From contig NZ_CP013481.2 of assembly GCF_001465595.2 (NCBI RefSeq), forward strand, positions 3,844,001-3,908,000: DNA of 64,000 bases, written 5' to 3'. This document shows, one piece after another, positions 29,417 through 37,846 of this stretch; the first letter of the stretch is position 1; each line of letters starts with the position of its first letter. This DNA comes from Pandoraea apista. GTDB taxonomy: Bacteria; Pseudomonadota; Gammaproteobacteria; Burkholderiales; Burkholderiaceae. The position numbers were made by a program, and so were the translations under genes. The notes beneath the pieces were generated by a model, which saw only the letters and a program-made list of their open reading frames with translations, did no database searches and was not told where the DNA came from.

Positions 29417-30307
29417 TCAAACGGTTGCGGGGAACCCGTACAGTCGCGCCGGGTTATCCACCAGAATGCGGCGGCGTGTGTCGGCATCCGGCGCCCATTG
29501 CGGCAGCAGATTGCGCAGCGCCCCCGTGTTCGGCATACGCGTGAGCGACACATGCGGCCAATCGCTGCCCCAGACCATGCGATCCGGCGCGTCTTCGATC
29601 AGAGCTTGCGCAAAGGGCGTCACGTCGTCGAACGACGGGAAGCGCTCGCTGATGCGATAAGCCCCCGAGAGCTTGACCCAATAACCGTGATCGCGAACGA
29701 GCGAGCGCAAAGCGGAGAAACCGGGGGCTTCAAGGCCCTGCGCCACCGGGGTGTGTCCCATGTGATCGACGATGCCCGGCACCGGCAGCTTCGTCATGCG
29801 CGGCATAAGTTCCGGCAACGCGTTCACGTCCATCAGGAACTGCATATGCCAGCCGAGATCCTTGATCCGGTGCGCCAGCGTTTCCATCGCCGTGAAGCCG
29901 ATACCGCCGCCGAACAGCACGTTGATGCGCAAGCCGCGAACGCCCGCCGCATGCATCGCTTCGAGTTCGGCATCGGTCACGTCCGGCGACACAACCGCGA
30001 TGCCGCGCAAACGGTCGCGGTGGCGACGCAACGTCTCGAGCATGTAGCGGTTGTCGGTGCCGTAAACACTAATCTGCACGAGCACACCATAGGTCATACC
30101 CGTGGCGTCGAGCATCGCGAGGTATTTGTCTTCCGGCGCGGGTGGTGGCGTGTAGCTGCGCTCGGGCACCATCGGGTACGCGTCGCTCGCGGCGACCACG
30201 TGCGCATGCGTGTCGACGGCGCCGAACGGCACGTCGAAAGTGGGTGGATCGATCTCCGGCAGCGGGCCAAGACACAGCGGCGCTCCGGCGGCAGGGGTTG
30301 CAATCAT
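29417..30307 (-). CDS. amidohydrolase, 2-pyrone-4,6-dicarboxylate lactonase (LigI)-like
   Basis: A 296-residue TIM-barrel hydrolase of the COG3618 group, with the metal/phosphate-end motif AVDTHAHV at strand 1, IVDHMGHTPV mid-protein, WVKLSGAYR and WGSDWPHVSL near the C-terminus. The order and spacing strongly resemble LigI, the 2-pyrone-4,6-dicarboxylate lactonase; D-galactarolactone isomerase is a close alternative. The reaction would open a lactone of a dicarboxylic acid. The neighbouring carboxylate carrier and D-2-hydroxyacid dehydrogenase fit a dicarboxylate or aromatic-acid breakdown route. Confidence 0.8.
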   Translation of the reverse strand: MIATPAAGAPLCLGPLPEIDPPTFDVPFGAVDTHAHVVAASDAYPMVPERSYTPPPAPEDKYLAMLDATGMTYGVLVQISVYGTDNRYMLETLRRHRDRLRGIAVVSPDVTDAELEAMHAAGVRGLRINVLFGGGIGFTAMETLAHRIKDLGWHMQFLMDVNALPELMPRMTKLPVPGIVDHMGHTPVAQGLEAPGFSALRSLVRDHGYWVKLSGAYRISERFPSFDDVTPFAQALIEDAPDRMVWGSDWPHVSLTRMPNTGALRNLLPQWAPDADTRRRILVDNPARLYGFPATV

Positions 30308-30380
30308 GTCGACTCCTCAGGAGGCGCGAGGGCGACAGTGGCAACGTCGGGCTCACGCCAGGGGTAAAACAAAGACAGAT

Positions 30381-30402
30381 CGGGCACCGCTGACGGTGCC
30401 CG
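30381..30402 (-). terminator. stem-loop after the D-2-hydroxyacid dehydrogenase gene
   Basis: A perfect nine-base-pair stem (CGGGCACCG/CGGTGCCCG, loop CTGA) lies 16 bases beyond the stop. On the minus strand it is followed by a T-rich but interrupted stretch. It may act as a weak terminator or attenuator before the lactonase gene. Confidence 0.5.
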
Positions 30403-30417
30403 TCAGAAGGCAGGCGC

Positions 30418-31830
30418 TTACAGCAACTTGCCCGGATTCATGATGCCGGCCGGATCGAACACGGCCTTGATCTCGCGCATCAGGCGCAGTTCCAGCGGCG
30501 ACTTGTACTTCGCGAAGTACTCCCGCTTGAGTTGTCCGATACCGTGCTCGGCGCTGATGCTGCCGCCGAAGCGCGCGACTTCATCGAGCACCTCGGCCGT
30601 GATCGCTTCGCCATGCGTTGCCATGAAGTTCGCCGCTTCCCCCGCCGGGCGCGACAGGTTGTAGTGCAGATTGCCGTCGCCAAAGTGCCCGAAGATGAAC
30701 GGACGCACCTGCGGACAAACGCGTCGCACGCGCGCTTCTGCACTCGTCATGAATTCCGGAATGGCCTCGATGGGCAGCGAGATATCGTGCTTGAGGTGCA
30801 GGCCGTCTGCGCGTTGCGCCTCGGAGATTTCCTCGCGCAGCTTCCACATTTCCTCGACCTGACCCAGCGTGGACGACACCACGGCATCGGCGCACAGATC
30901 GCGCTCAATGGCCGTCTCGATCACACGTTCGAGCAAGGCTGCCAGTGCCTTTTCGTCGGCCGTATCGGCCAGTTCAACCAGCACATAGCCGGGGTGACGT
31001 TCGCCGAACGGTGCGCGTACGCCGGGCACATGCGCCATCACCAGATCGACGCATTCGCCGGTGAAGAACTCAAACGCCTGCATGCGCGGGCCGCACTCCG
31101 CGAACAGCAATTCATACAATTCCAATGCCTGACGCGGCGATGTCACCGCGGCGATCACGACCTGACGCACGGGCGTCGGCGCATACAGGCGCAGTGCCGC
31201 CGCCGTGATCACACCCAGCGTACCTTCGGAGCCGATCAGCAATTGCTTGAGGTCATAACCTGTGTTGTCTTTACGCAGCGTGCGCAGGCCGTGCAGGATT
31301 TCGCCGTTCGGCAGTACGGCTTCCACACCAAGGACCAGTTCGCGTGTCATGCCGTAGCGAACCACGTTCACACCGCCAGCGTTCGTCGCCAGATTGCCGC
31401 CCAACTGGCATGAGCCTTCCGCCGCAAGACTGAGCGGGAGCAGACGGTTCGCGTCGCGCGCCGTGCGTTGCAGGTCTTCGAGGATGCAACCGGCTTCGGC
31501 GACCAGCGTGTTCGCAATGGTGTCCAGACTGCGCACGGTATTCATGCGATCGAGGCTCAGCACCACGTTCTGCGCAGCGGTGTCGGGCGTCGCTCCGCCG
31601 CACAGACCGGTGTTGCCCCCGCGGGGAACCACCGGCGTCGATGTGCTCTGGCACAACGCGAGAATCCGGGCGACGTCCTGCGTCGTACGCGGGCGCACGA
31701 CGGCCTGCGCATTACCGCGATACATGCCGCGCCAGTCGGACAACCACGGCGCCAGGTCGTCGGCGGAAGTCAATACGCTGTCGGCACCGACGGCATCGAT
31801 GAGTCGTTGAGCAAAAGCGGAGAGGGTCAT
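30418..31830 (-). CDS. FAD-linked oxidase, D-2-hydroxyglutarate/D-lactate dehydrogenase-like
   Basis: A 470-residue VAO-fold flavoprotein (GlcD/D2HGDH group). The FAD region is PRGGNTGLCGGATPD near residue 70 and GGNLATNAGGVNVVRYGMTRELVLG near 145; the C-terminal metal/substrate segment FIFGHFGDGNLHYNLSRP and the end motif SISAEHGIGQLKREY...FDPAGIMNPGKLL are diagnostic. Enzymes of this group oxidise D-2-hydroxyacids and reduce ETF or quinones. The nearby etfBA pair supports ETF as acceptor. Exact substrate preference is not determined. Confidence 0.87.
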   Translation of the reverse strand: MTLSAFAQRLIDAVGADSVLTSADDLAPWLSDWRGMYRGNAQAVVRPRTTQDVARILALCQSTSTPVVPRGGNTGLCGGATPDTAAQNVVLSLDRMNTVRSLDTIANTLVAEAGCILEDLQRTARDANRLLPLSLAAEGSCQLGGNLATNAGGVNVVRYGMTRELVLGVEAVLPNGEILHGLRTLRKDNTGYDLKQLLIGSEGTLGVITAAALRLYAPTPVRQVVIAAVTSPRQALELYELLFAECGPRMQAFEFFTGECVDLVMAHVPGVRAPFGERHPGYVLVELADTADEKALAALLERVIETAIERDLCADAVVSSTLGQVEEMWKLREEISEAQRADGLHLKHDISLPIEAIPEFMTSAEARVRRVCPQVRPFIFGHFGDGNLHYNLSRPAGEAANFMATHGEAITAEVLDEVARFGGSISAEHGIGQLKREYFAKYKSPLELRLMREIKAVFDPAGIMNPGKLL

Positions 31831-31882
31831 AGGGTCACGCGTCGGGGGTTACGGTGCAGGGAGATGGCATCTGACGAAGCGG

Positions 31883-32632
31883 TCAGACACGGGTCGGCGC
31901 GATGGCGCCAGTGATGATGTCGCGCCCGGGCAGCGTGAGGCCAAGCCGCGCCGAAGCACGCAGCAGATGCGAGAGCGACGCCGCGCGGGCGAGCAATGGA
32001 TCGCGCGCCTTGATCGCATTGAACACGGCCACGTGCTCCTGATGCACCTGCGCAGCAAGTCCTTCATGGCGGAGCGTATTCGTGCGCGCCGCTTGCACCA
32101 CCTGGCGAATTTGCAGATTCAGATACTGCAAAAGGTCGGCGTAATAGCGATTGTGCGTTGCGCGCGCGATCGCGGCATGGAATGCGGTGTCGAACTCCAC
32201 GCCGTTTTCCGCGTGATACAGATTTGTTTCCAGCTTGCCGAGTATGTCGGAGAGAACGCGAATGTCCTCATCGGTGTGACGAACGGCAGCGAGCGCCGCA
32301 GCGGTGCTCTCCAGATCGAGACGCAGTTCGTAGACGCTGGCGAGATCCGCGGCGTCCTGCCCGACAGGCACCTGAAAACCGCTCGACGGCGTGCGCGCCC
32401 TCACCGTTACGCCCGCCCCCTGCCGGCTGTCGATCAGCCCCTGCGAGCGCAAACGCTCCGTGACCTCCCGGATCACCGCCTGACTCACGCCATACGTTTC
32501 GGAAAGCTGCTTGCCGGTCGGCAACTTGGTGCCAACGGGGTAGGTGCCCTGCCGGATCGCGTCCTGCAACTGCTGCGCAACCTGCTCGGTCAGGGTCTTG
32601 GGCTTGGTCGTCATCCTCTCGCGTCGTCTCAT
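31883..32632 (-). CDS. GntR-family regulator, FadR subfamily
   Basis: A 249-residue regulator with an N-terminal winged helix (TLTEQVAQQLQDAIRQGTYPVGTKLP...LSETYGVSQAVIREVTERLRSQGLI) and an all-helical FadR-type effector domain containing the metal-binding positions D...H...H of the FCD fold (EFDTAFHAAIARATHN). ATG 32632 is used; ATG 32614 is in frame but GAGAGG abuts it directly. It heads the hydroxyacid/lactonase gene set on the same strand, so it probably controls that set in response to a carboxylic acid. Confidence 0.87.
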   Translation of the reverse strand: MRRRERMTTKPKTLTEQVAQQLQDAIRQGTYPVGTKLPTGKQLSETYGVSQAVIREVTERLRSQGLIDSRQGAGVTVRARTPSSGFQVPVGQDAADLASVYELRLDLESTAAALAAVRHTDEDIRVLSDILGKLETNLYHAENGVEFDTAFHAAIARATHNRYYADLLQYLNLQIRQVVQAARTNTLRHEGLAAQVHQEHVAVFNAIKARDPLLARAASLSHLLRASARLGLTLPGRDIITGAIAPTRV

Positions 32633-32649
32633 GCTTTTCTGGTTTGCAT

Positions 32650-32662
32650 GTTATCTGAAAAC
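32650..32662. promoter_or_regulatory. candidate GntR operator
   Basis: GTTATCTGAAAAC is symmetric at 10 of 12 paired positions and lies 18 bases before the gntR start, where autoregulation would act. No copy with the same spacing was found in front of the downstream genes, so the assignment is tentative. Confidence 0.35.
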
Positions 32663-32792
32663 TTTTGACGCTCGTTACCGAGTTAACCCTTAGTCCGCCG
32701 CGCGATGAATAACAGTGGTGACTGGGAGACGGGTTCCGCCGCCTCCCCGGACGAATAGCGCGCCACGCCTTGCGACGTGACGCGCATTGCCC

Positions 32793-33092
32793 TCAGAAGC
32801 CGATCAACGCTTCGGTGACGTGACTCACGTTCGGCGGTGCCGCGAAGCAATCGCTCACCAGCGCGCGCCATTGCGAGAAGGCTTCGGAGTTGCGGAAGTG
32901 GACGGTGTGGTCCTCAAGCGTTTCCCACGTGACGACCAGGCTGTAGTGGGTCGGCTGTTCGATGGACTTGAGCAGACGCATGCCATGGCACCCCTTCGAG
33001 CCCTTGAACAGCGGCGCGGCCTTCGCCACACCTTGTTCGAACGCCGCTTCGGTGCCGGGCTTCACTTCGATCTGGGCAATTTCAAAGATCAT
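32793..33092 (-). CDS. antibiotic biosynthesis monooxygenase (ABM) domain protein
   Basis: A 99-residue single-domain ABM/YgiN-type protein with a ferredoxin-like fold: MIFEIAQIEVKPGTEAAFEQ, central GCHGMRLLKSIEQPTHYSLVVTWETLEDH and FRNSEAFSQWRALV. Relatives act as cofactor-free quinol or polyketide monooxygenases or as dimeric stress proteins. ATG 33092 has AGAGGAAA upstream. It lies before gntR on the same strand, but a link to that locus is not shown. Confidence 0.82.
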   Translation of the reverse strand: MIFEIAQIEVKPGTEAAFEQGVAKAAPLFKGSKGCHGMRLLKSIEQPTHYSLVVTWETLEDHTVHFRNSEAFSQWRALVSDCFAAPPNVSHVTEALIGF

Positions 33093-33359
33093 CGGATTTC
33101 CTCTGTGGTTGATGCGTGATGGTGCGTAGTTGTGCTGTCGATCTTGTTGTCGTCGCACGATGGCGCCGCCGGTTGGGCAGGCTCGCGGAATCGTGGAATC
33201 GTCGGCGCCGGGCGGTGGCGACAGTGCCGCGAGGACGCTCGATTCTATACCGCACATACGCGCGGCGCATCGCGTGTCGCCCCTCCCGACCCTTTCAGCG
33301 TTTTTCCGTCCCCGCACCTCATGCCCATGCACGGACTTCGCTCATCGACCGGCCACGCA

Positions 33360-33374
33360 GCACCATGAACGTGC
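33360..33374. promoter_or_regulatory. candidate NtrC enhancer site
   Basis: GCAC-N7-GTGC, matching the NtrC half-site arrangement known from E. coli glnA, lies about 70-80 bases upstream of the sigma-54 promoter of the ammonium transporter gene. That is the usual enhancer distance. The rest of the 33093-33499 gap shows no gene. Confidence 0.5.
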
Positions 33375-33441
33375 AGCGTAGCGACGCACGCATCGCATCA
33401 CCAGCCAAAACACCCCAATAAATCAAAGACCTGAAAAAGTC

Positions 33442-33457
33442 TGGCATTGCTCTTGCA
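33442..33457 (+). promoter_or_regulatory. sigma-54 promoter of the ammonium transporter
   Basis: TGGCATTGCTCTTGCA has the invariant GG and GC exactly ten bases apart and both flanking consensus elements (TGGCA and TTGCA). The predicted transcript starts about 12 bases further on, roughly 30 bases before ATG 33500. Nitrogen-limitation control through NtrC follows from this. Confidence 0.8.
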
Positions 33458-33499
33458 TATCTTCATTTTTCTTTACATTTGCACCAAAAGAGCACATTC

Positions 33500-34702
33500 A
33501 TGCCCAATTCCAATACCCCCGGCGACGTGCTGTTCCTTTTGCTCGGCGCGATTCTGGTGCTTGCGATGCACGCCGGCTTTGCCTTTCTCGAACTCGGCAC
33601 CGTCCGCAAGAAAAATCAGGTCAACGCACTGGTCAAGATCCTGACCGACTTCGCCGTCTCGGGACTGGCCTACTTTTTCATCGGCTATCCGCTCGCGTAC
33701 GGTGTCGACTTCTGGTCGAGCGCGGCAGTGCTGTCCGAACACAATGGCTACGCGCTGATCCGCTTCTTCTTCCTGCTGACGTTCGCGGCCGCGATTCCCG
33801 CCATCGTCTCGGGTGGCATTGCCGAACGGGCGAAGTTTCATCCGCAGTCGGTGGCGACGTTTTTCCTCGTGGGAGTGATCTACCCGTTCTTCGAGGGGAT
33901 TGCATGGAATGGTCACCTCGGCATTCAGGACTGGCTCACGCGAGTATTCGGCGCCCCCTTCCACGATTTCGCCGGTTCGGTCGTCGTGCACGCGGTTGGC
34001 GGCTGGATCGGGCTGGCCGCGGTGCTGCATCTGGGTGCACGCCGCGGGCGTTACAACGGGCAGGGGCAAGTCGCCGCGCACCCGCCGTCGTCGATTCCCT
34101 TCCTCGCGCTCGGCGCGTGGATTCTGATCGTCGGCTGGTTTGGCTTCAACGTGATGAGCGCGCAGCGTGTGGGGGGCATTTCCGGGCTGGTGGCCGTCAA
34201 CTCGCTCATGGCGATGGTCGGCGGCACCCTCGTGGCAATGTGGGTCGGCAAGGACGACCCCGGCTTCATTCACAACGGTCCGCTCGCAGGGCTGGTCGCG
34301 GTGTGCGCCGGGTCAGACGTCATGCATCCGCTCGGCGCGCTCGTCGTGGGCGCGGTAGCGGGTGGTCTGTTCGTGTGGCTTTTTACCGTGACGCAGAATC
34401 GCCTGCGCATCGACGACGTGCTCGGCGTCTGGCCGTTGCATGGCGTGTGCGGCATCTGGGGCGGTTTGGCGGCAGGCATCTTCGGGCAGACGGCGCTCGG
34501 CGGATTGGGTGGCGTGAGCTTCGTTGCGCAAGTCGTCGGGACGGTGATGGGCGTGGCCATCTCCTTCGCCGGAGGCTATCTGGTGTATGGCGTTATCAAG
34601 CGCAGTGTCGGTTTGCGGCTCGACGACGAACAGGAGTATTACGGCGCCGATCTATCCATCCACAAGATCACCGCCACGCCGGAACGCGAGACGAATTGGT
34701 GA
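33500..34702 (+). CDS. amtB: ammonium transporter (Amt/MEP family)
   Basis: A 400-residue, 11-helix ammonium channel. The twin pore histidines are in VVHAVGGWIG and PLHGVCGIWGG; AFLELGTVRKKNQVN and GGIAERAKF are typical Amt segments. It lacks the cleaved signal peptide of E. coli AmtB. ATG 33500 is chosen because a TTG at 33479 lies too near the predicted transcript start. No glnK gene accompanies it, unlike the usual glnK-amtB pair, so the PII partner must be encoded elsewhere. Confidence 0.92.
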   Translation: MPNSNTPGDVLFLLLGAILVLAMHAGFAFLELGTVRKKNQVNALVKILTDFAVSGLAYFFIGYPLAYGVDFWSSAAVLSEHNGYALIRFFFLLTFAAAIPAIVSGGIAERAKFHPQSVATFFLVGVIYPFFEGIAWNGHLGIQDWLTRVFGAPFHDFAGSVVVHAVGGWIGLAAVLHLGARRGRYNGQGQVAAHPPSSIPFLALGAWILIVGWFGFNVMSAQRVGGISGLVAVNSLMAMVGGTLVAMWVGKDDPGFIHNGPLAGLVAVCAGSDVMHPLGALVVGAVAGGLFVWLFTVTQNRLRIDDVLGVWPLHGVCGIWGGLAAGIFGQTALGGLGGVSFVAQVVGTVMGVAISFAGGYLVYGVIKRSVGLRLDDEQEYYGADLSIHKITATPERETNW

Positions 34703-34895
34703 CGCTCACCATTGCCGGACAGCCAGCAGGTTGCCCGGGGATTCGAGGGTAAGGTCGCGGCAGACGCTTACCCACCGCATCGACAATGGACGCGTGAATG
34801 ACTACGGCACGGCGACTTTGCCAACGTGCCGACGAAGCCGAAGCCGCCTTCGCCGCAGCAGCGGCGAGAAGGAACGAGTGCAGCCCGCGGCCTCG

Positions 34896-36566
34896 TCAGA
34901 CTCGCGTCGACTCGATATCGACGTGCGCAACACCGGATCGGGTGCGCTTCACGCCCGCCGGATCGACGGACGACGATTCGGCATCGGGCGTCGCGCCCAT
35001 GCAAGACGACGACAACGCCCGCTCCAGCAATCCCGAACTCCAGTGCTGATACGACAGCAGTAGCCGGTACGACGCACGCGCCGGTGTCGCACCTCCCCAC
35101 TGCCACGCGTCGCCCGTCCACCGATGGCCCCACGGACTCTCCGCCGGGTTCAGGCTCAGATAAGGGGTGCCGTCAACGTACGAGGTGTGGCATGGCACGC
35201 AAAACTGCTCGCAAGCACGCGCGATCTCGCCTGCCGTCAACGAATCGCCTCGTGCGAGTAAGTGCTCGCGTAGCGTGTCGTGCGAAGCGATCTGCGTCAT
35301 GAGTGGCGTGTCGCAGTGCTCGGAGAGCCGTGTTACGCACGCGACACGGCGAAGTACGGTGGACTGGCCGGCGCCCGGCACGTCGGCGAGCCGGGCGCAT
35401 AGCATTTGCCATCGATGAGTCAGGCGGTGCGCATCGTGTGTGAACGCCGCGTTGCGCGCCCACGTCCCCAGCAGGCTCGTCACGGCGCGACACGAATCGA
35501 GCATCAGACCCGCCACGCGCAAGATGCCCCGGTAGCCATTGATCTCTGCCGGTGGATTCGTGAACCAGGAAGGAACCCAAAGCCCCAGACGCGCAGGCGG
35601 TATCGCCGTGTTGGCAAATGTGAAGAGCGTAGCCACGTCACGAGCGCGCGTGAGCGAGCCCAACGCCTCGCGCCAGGAATCAGGTACTGCGGGAGATGGC
35701 ATCTCAACACACGCCTCCAGCAATCGGCACCCCGCTTCCATACGCTTGAGCACTTCATCGACCGCATGATGGCGAATCAGTGTCGGCGAGCCGAGCGACT
35801 GCGTGATCACACCCTTCGCCCCCTCGAACGCCAGCAGCGTCCAGTCGGCCCACGGAACCCCGAACGGGGTGTTCGCGATCGTGGCGTCGCGGACAGTGGC
35901 TGGCGAGCCGTCGTTCTCAGCCGTCTCCTGCGAATAGAAGCAAGCGGCAATGATCGCAAGCAACGACAGATTGCCCGCCAGCGACAGGGCATCACGCGCC
36001 GCGCGGAAATGCCATCCCCGGTTGCCGGTGGCAGCGACCGTTTCGAGCCACTGCGCGATGTCGCGCTGCACCTGCTCGATAGCGATACCGTCGGGCAACG
36101 CCTGGACGGCGGAACGCTGCGCGCCCTGCGCGTGAGTCGGTGCCAACATCGCTTCAACCTGTGTCAGATGGCGTCCCAGACGCGCATCTCGCTTGTGCGC
36201 CAGATCGAACTCCTTGCGGTAGAAGTGCTGAGACGGGCCGGTGCTGACCCACAATCCCGCCCACGCCTGAGCAAACGCGCCCGCCAACGCAGGATCGACG
36301 CGGCGCGATGCATCGATGCCATTACGCCGGGCATGACTCGCTGCGTTGGCCGTGCGTTCCAGACGCTCGCCAAGCCCGTTTCGCTCGGCACGGTGCTGCG
36401 CTGCCGGCTCACGCATGCCCGCCAACTCGATATCCGGCGTCGCGCGCCAACTGGCGTTCCAACCGCTTGCCCCTGCACACTGCTGGTACCACATCGCTAT
36501 CCCCCAATGGTCGTCGCCGGACTCGCCGGCAAACCGTCGACTATAGGCAGACGACACGATACGCAT
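34896..36566 (-). CDS. hypothetical protein, about 556 aa
   Basis: I do not recognise this protein. It is Ala/Arg/Trp-rich, mostly helical by composition, with one moderately hydrophobic stretch (about residues 205-225, LAGNLSLLAIIAACFYS) and no signal peptide. Two Cys in a CEQFCVPCHTSY segment near the C-terminus could bind metal. The start is uncertain: ATG 36566 is used, with GTG 36587 or a later Met near 36494 possible. It is divergent from the PilZ gene, and nothing nearby explains it. The opposite strand carries a 444-codon open frame whose composition looks like a shadow. Confidence 0.55.
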   Translation of the reverse strand: MRIVSSAYSRRFAGESGDDHWGIAMWYQQCAGASGWNASWRATPDIELAGMREPAAQHRAERNGLGERLERTANAASHARRNGIDASRRVDPALAGAFAQAWAGLWVSTGPSQHFYRKEFDLAHKRDARLGRHLTQVEAMLAPTHAQGAQRSAVQALPDGIAIEQVQRDIAQWLETVAATGNRGWHFRAARDALSLAGNLSLLAIIAACFYSQETAENDGSPATVRDATIANTPFGVPWADWTLLAFEGAKGVITQSLGSPTLIRHHAVDEVLKRMEAGCRLLEACVEMPSPAVPDSWREALGSLTRARDVATLFTFANTAIPPARLGLWVPSWFTNPPAEINGYRGILRVAGLMLDSCRAVTSLLGTWARNAAFTHDAHRLTHRWQMLCARLADVPGAGQSTVLRRVACVTRLSEHCDTPLMTQIASHDTLREHLLARGDSLTAGEIARACEQFCVPCHTSYVDGTPYLSLNPAESPWGHRWTGDAWQWGGATPARASYRLLLSYQHWSSGLLERALSSSCMGATPDAESSSVDPAGVKRTRSGVAHVDIESTRV

Positions 36567-36895
36567 GGCATTGCGTCGAGCGGGCACTCACGCAAGCCCC
36601 GGCGCTCGGGTCGCGATGACCCCGAATATGTGCCGAACAGCTTCCCCAGCGAGCACCCACTTACGCAGCTTGCACAGGCGAGAGTGTCATCTCCTCTCGC
36701 CAAGTGCCGATGCGTCGCGGTAGACTTTCGCCACACCTGACGTCTGCGGTCCGGCGCGCACGCTCTGGCAAGTGCCCACTTCGCTGATATTCCGGCGAAA
36801 ATGGTGCGCCAATGCCGACGGTGCCAACCGGCCAACGACCCCAGACCTTTCGACGCACGATTGCGAGCGCGCCTGTCGCGCGCCCCCCAACCCCT
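36567..36895. other. divergent intergenic region with an 8-bp inverted repeat
   Basis: GGCGAGAG (36677-36684) and CTCTCGCC (36694-36701) form a perfect stem or operator with a nine-base centre. Promoters for the unknown gene and the PilZ gene must lie here, but no clear boxes were found. Confidence 0.4.
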
Positions 36896-37846
36896 ATGTC
36901 CAACACGCCGTCTCAAGCACCCGCTGCCGCCGTCACCCCGCTTCCGCTCGTCCCGCTGACGCCCGACGAGGTTCCGCTGGGTGAGGCGCTGCCCTGGGCC
37001 ATCGTCGATCGACATGGTGAGCCGTTGCTGGCCGAGGGCGATATTGTCCCCACGCAAGCCGGACGCGACTGGCTGTTCACTTCCTTCGCCCCCCACCGTG
37101 TGGCGAACCTCGGCGAAGACGACACCGCCACCCCCGATGCGGGCACGCCATCGCCGCCTCCGGCCACGGAAAGCGCAGCATCAACGGCGGGGGCAGCCCA
37201 ACCGCAGTACGCGCTCACCGACCTCAATCTGCGTGCTGGTGACTGGTTGCAGATCCAGTTGCCGCCGGGTGCCGGATCGCAGCGAGTGCGCACACGCGTC
37301 ATCGGGTATGCGCCGAATCAGATGCTATTCGTCACCGCCCCGACGGGACGCGCCGCGCCCCCGACCTTGCAGGCGAGCGAGCGGCTGGAACTCTGGACGT
37401 TTTCGGGAGAGGACATTTATCACTTCGTTTGCACGGTCGAACGCGTTGAGCGGGTGCCGTTCGATTACGTTGTTCTCTCGGCACCGGCCCAGATTCGCCG
37501 CAAGGTGCTGCGCCGTTCGCAACGCGTGCCCGCGAAGCTGGTTGCATCGGTCACCATGGGCGAAGCCCGCCACCTCGCATTGCTGCAGGACGTGAGCGCC
37601 GAAGGCGTTTCGCTGTTGGCTGATGCGCCGCTCGGGGCGCCGGGCGACAGCATCCATCTCGCGTTTCGCGTGCGTGTGGGCGATATCGACATGCCGATCG
37701 ACGCCACCGGCACGATTCGCGGTGTGCAACAAAGCGACGATGGCAGTCATCTGCACGGCATCGAATTGCCCGTGCTCGAACCCGCGCATTACGTTGCACT
37801 CAAGTGCTACGTCTACGAGCGCCTGCTCGCGCTCGGGGGCGCCTGA
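36896..37846 (+). CDS. YcgR-type PilZ protein, probable flagellar brake
   Basis: A 316-residue cytoplasmic protein with an N-terminal YcgR-type domain preceded by a Pro/Ala-rich head, and a C-terminal PilZ domain. The c-di-GMP-binding motifs are present: RRKVLRRSQR (RxxxR) and DVSAEGVSLL (DxSxxG). Such proteins slow flagellar rotation or alter motility when c-di-GMP is high. ATG 36896 is used; ATG 36812 in frame would add 28 low-complexity residues, and neither start has a clear ribosome site. The stop overlaps the next ATG (TGATG), coupling it to the iclR-type gene. Confidence 0.8.
   Translation: MSNTPSQAPAAAVTPLPLVPLTPDEVPLGEALPWAIVDRHGEPLLAEGDIVPTQAGRDWLFTSFAPHRVANLGEDDTATPDAGTPSPPPATESAASTAGAAQPQYALTDLNLRAGDWLQIQLPPGAGSQRVRTRVIGYAPNQMLFVTAPTGRAAPPTLQASERLELWTFSGEDIYHFVCTVERVERVPFDYVVLSAPAQIRRKVLRRSQRVPAKLVASVTMGEARHLALLQDVSAEGVSLLADAPLGAPGDSIHLAFRVRVGDIDMPIDATGTIRGVQQSDDGSHLHGIELPVLEPAHYVALKCYVYERLLALGGA

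Noticed and set aside
29450..29462. A TTATCCACC DnaA-like box
   Set aside because: A single near-match inside a coding sequence, expected by chance.
28229..30367. A 712-codon plus-strand open frame
   Set aside because: It spans two well-supported minus-strand genes (MFS carrier and LigI-like hydrolase) and has shadow composition.
36812..36895. Longer N-terminus of the PilZ protein
   Set aside because: The extra residues are low-complexity and no ribosome site supports ATG 36812, although it cannot be excluded.
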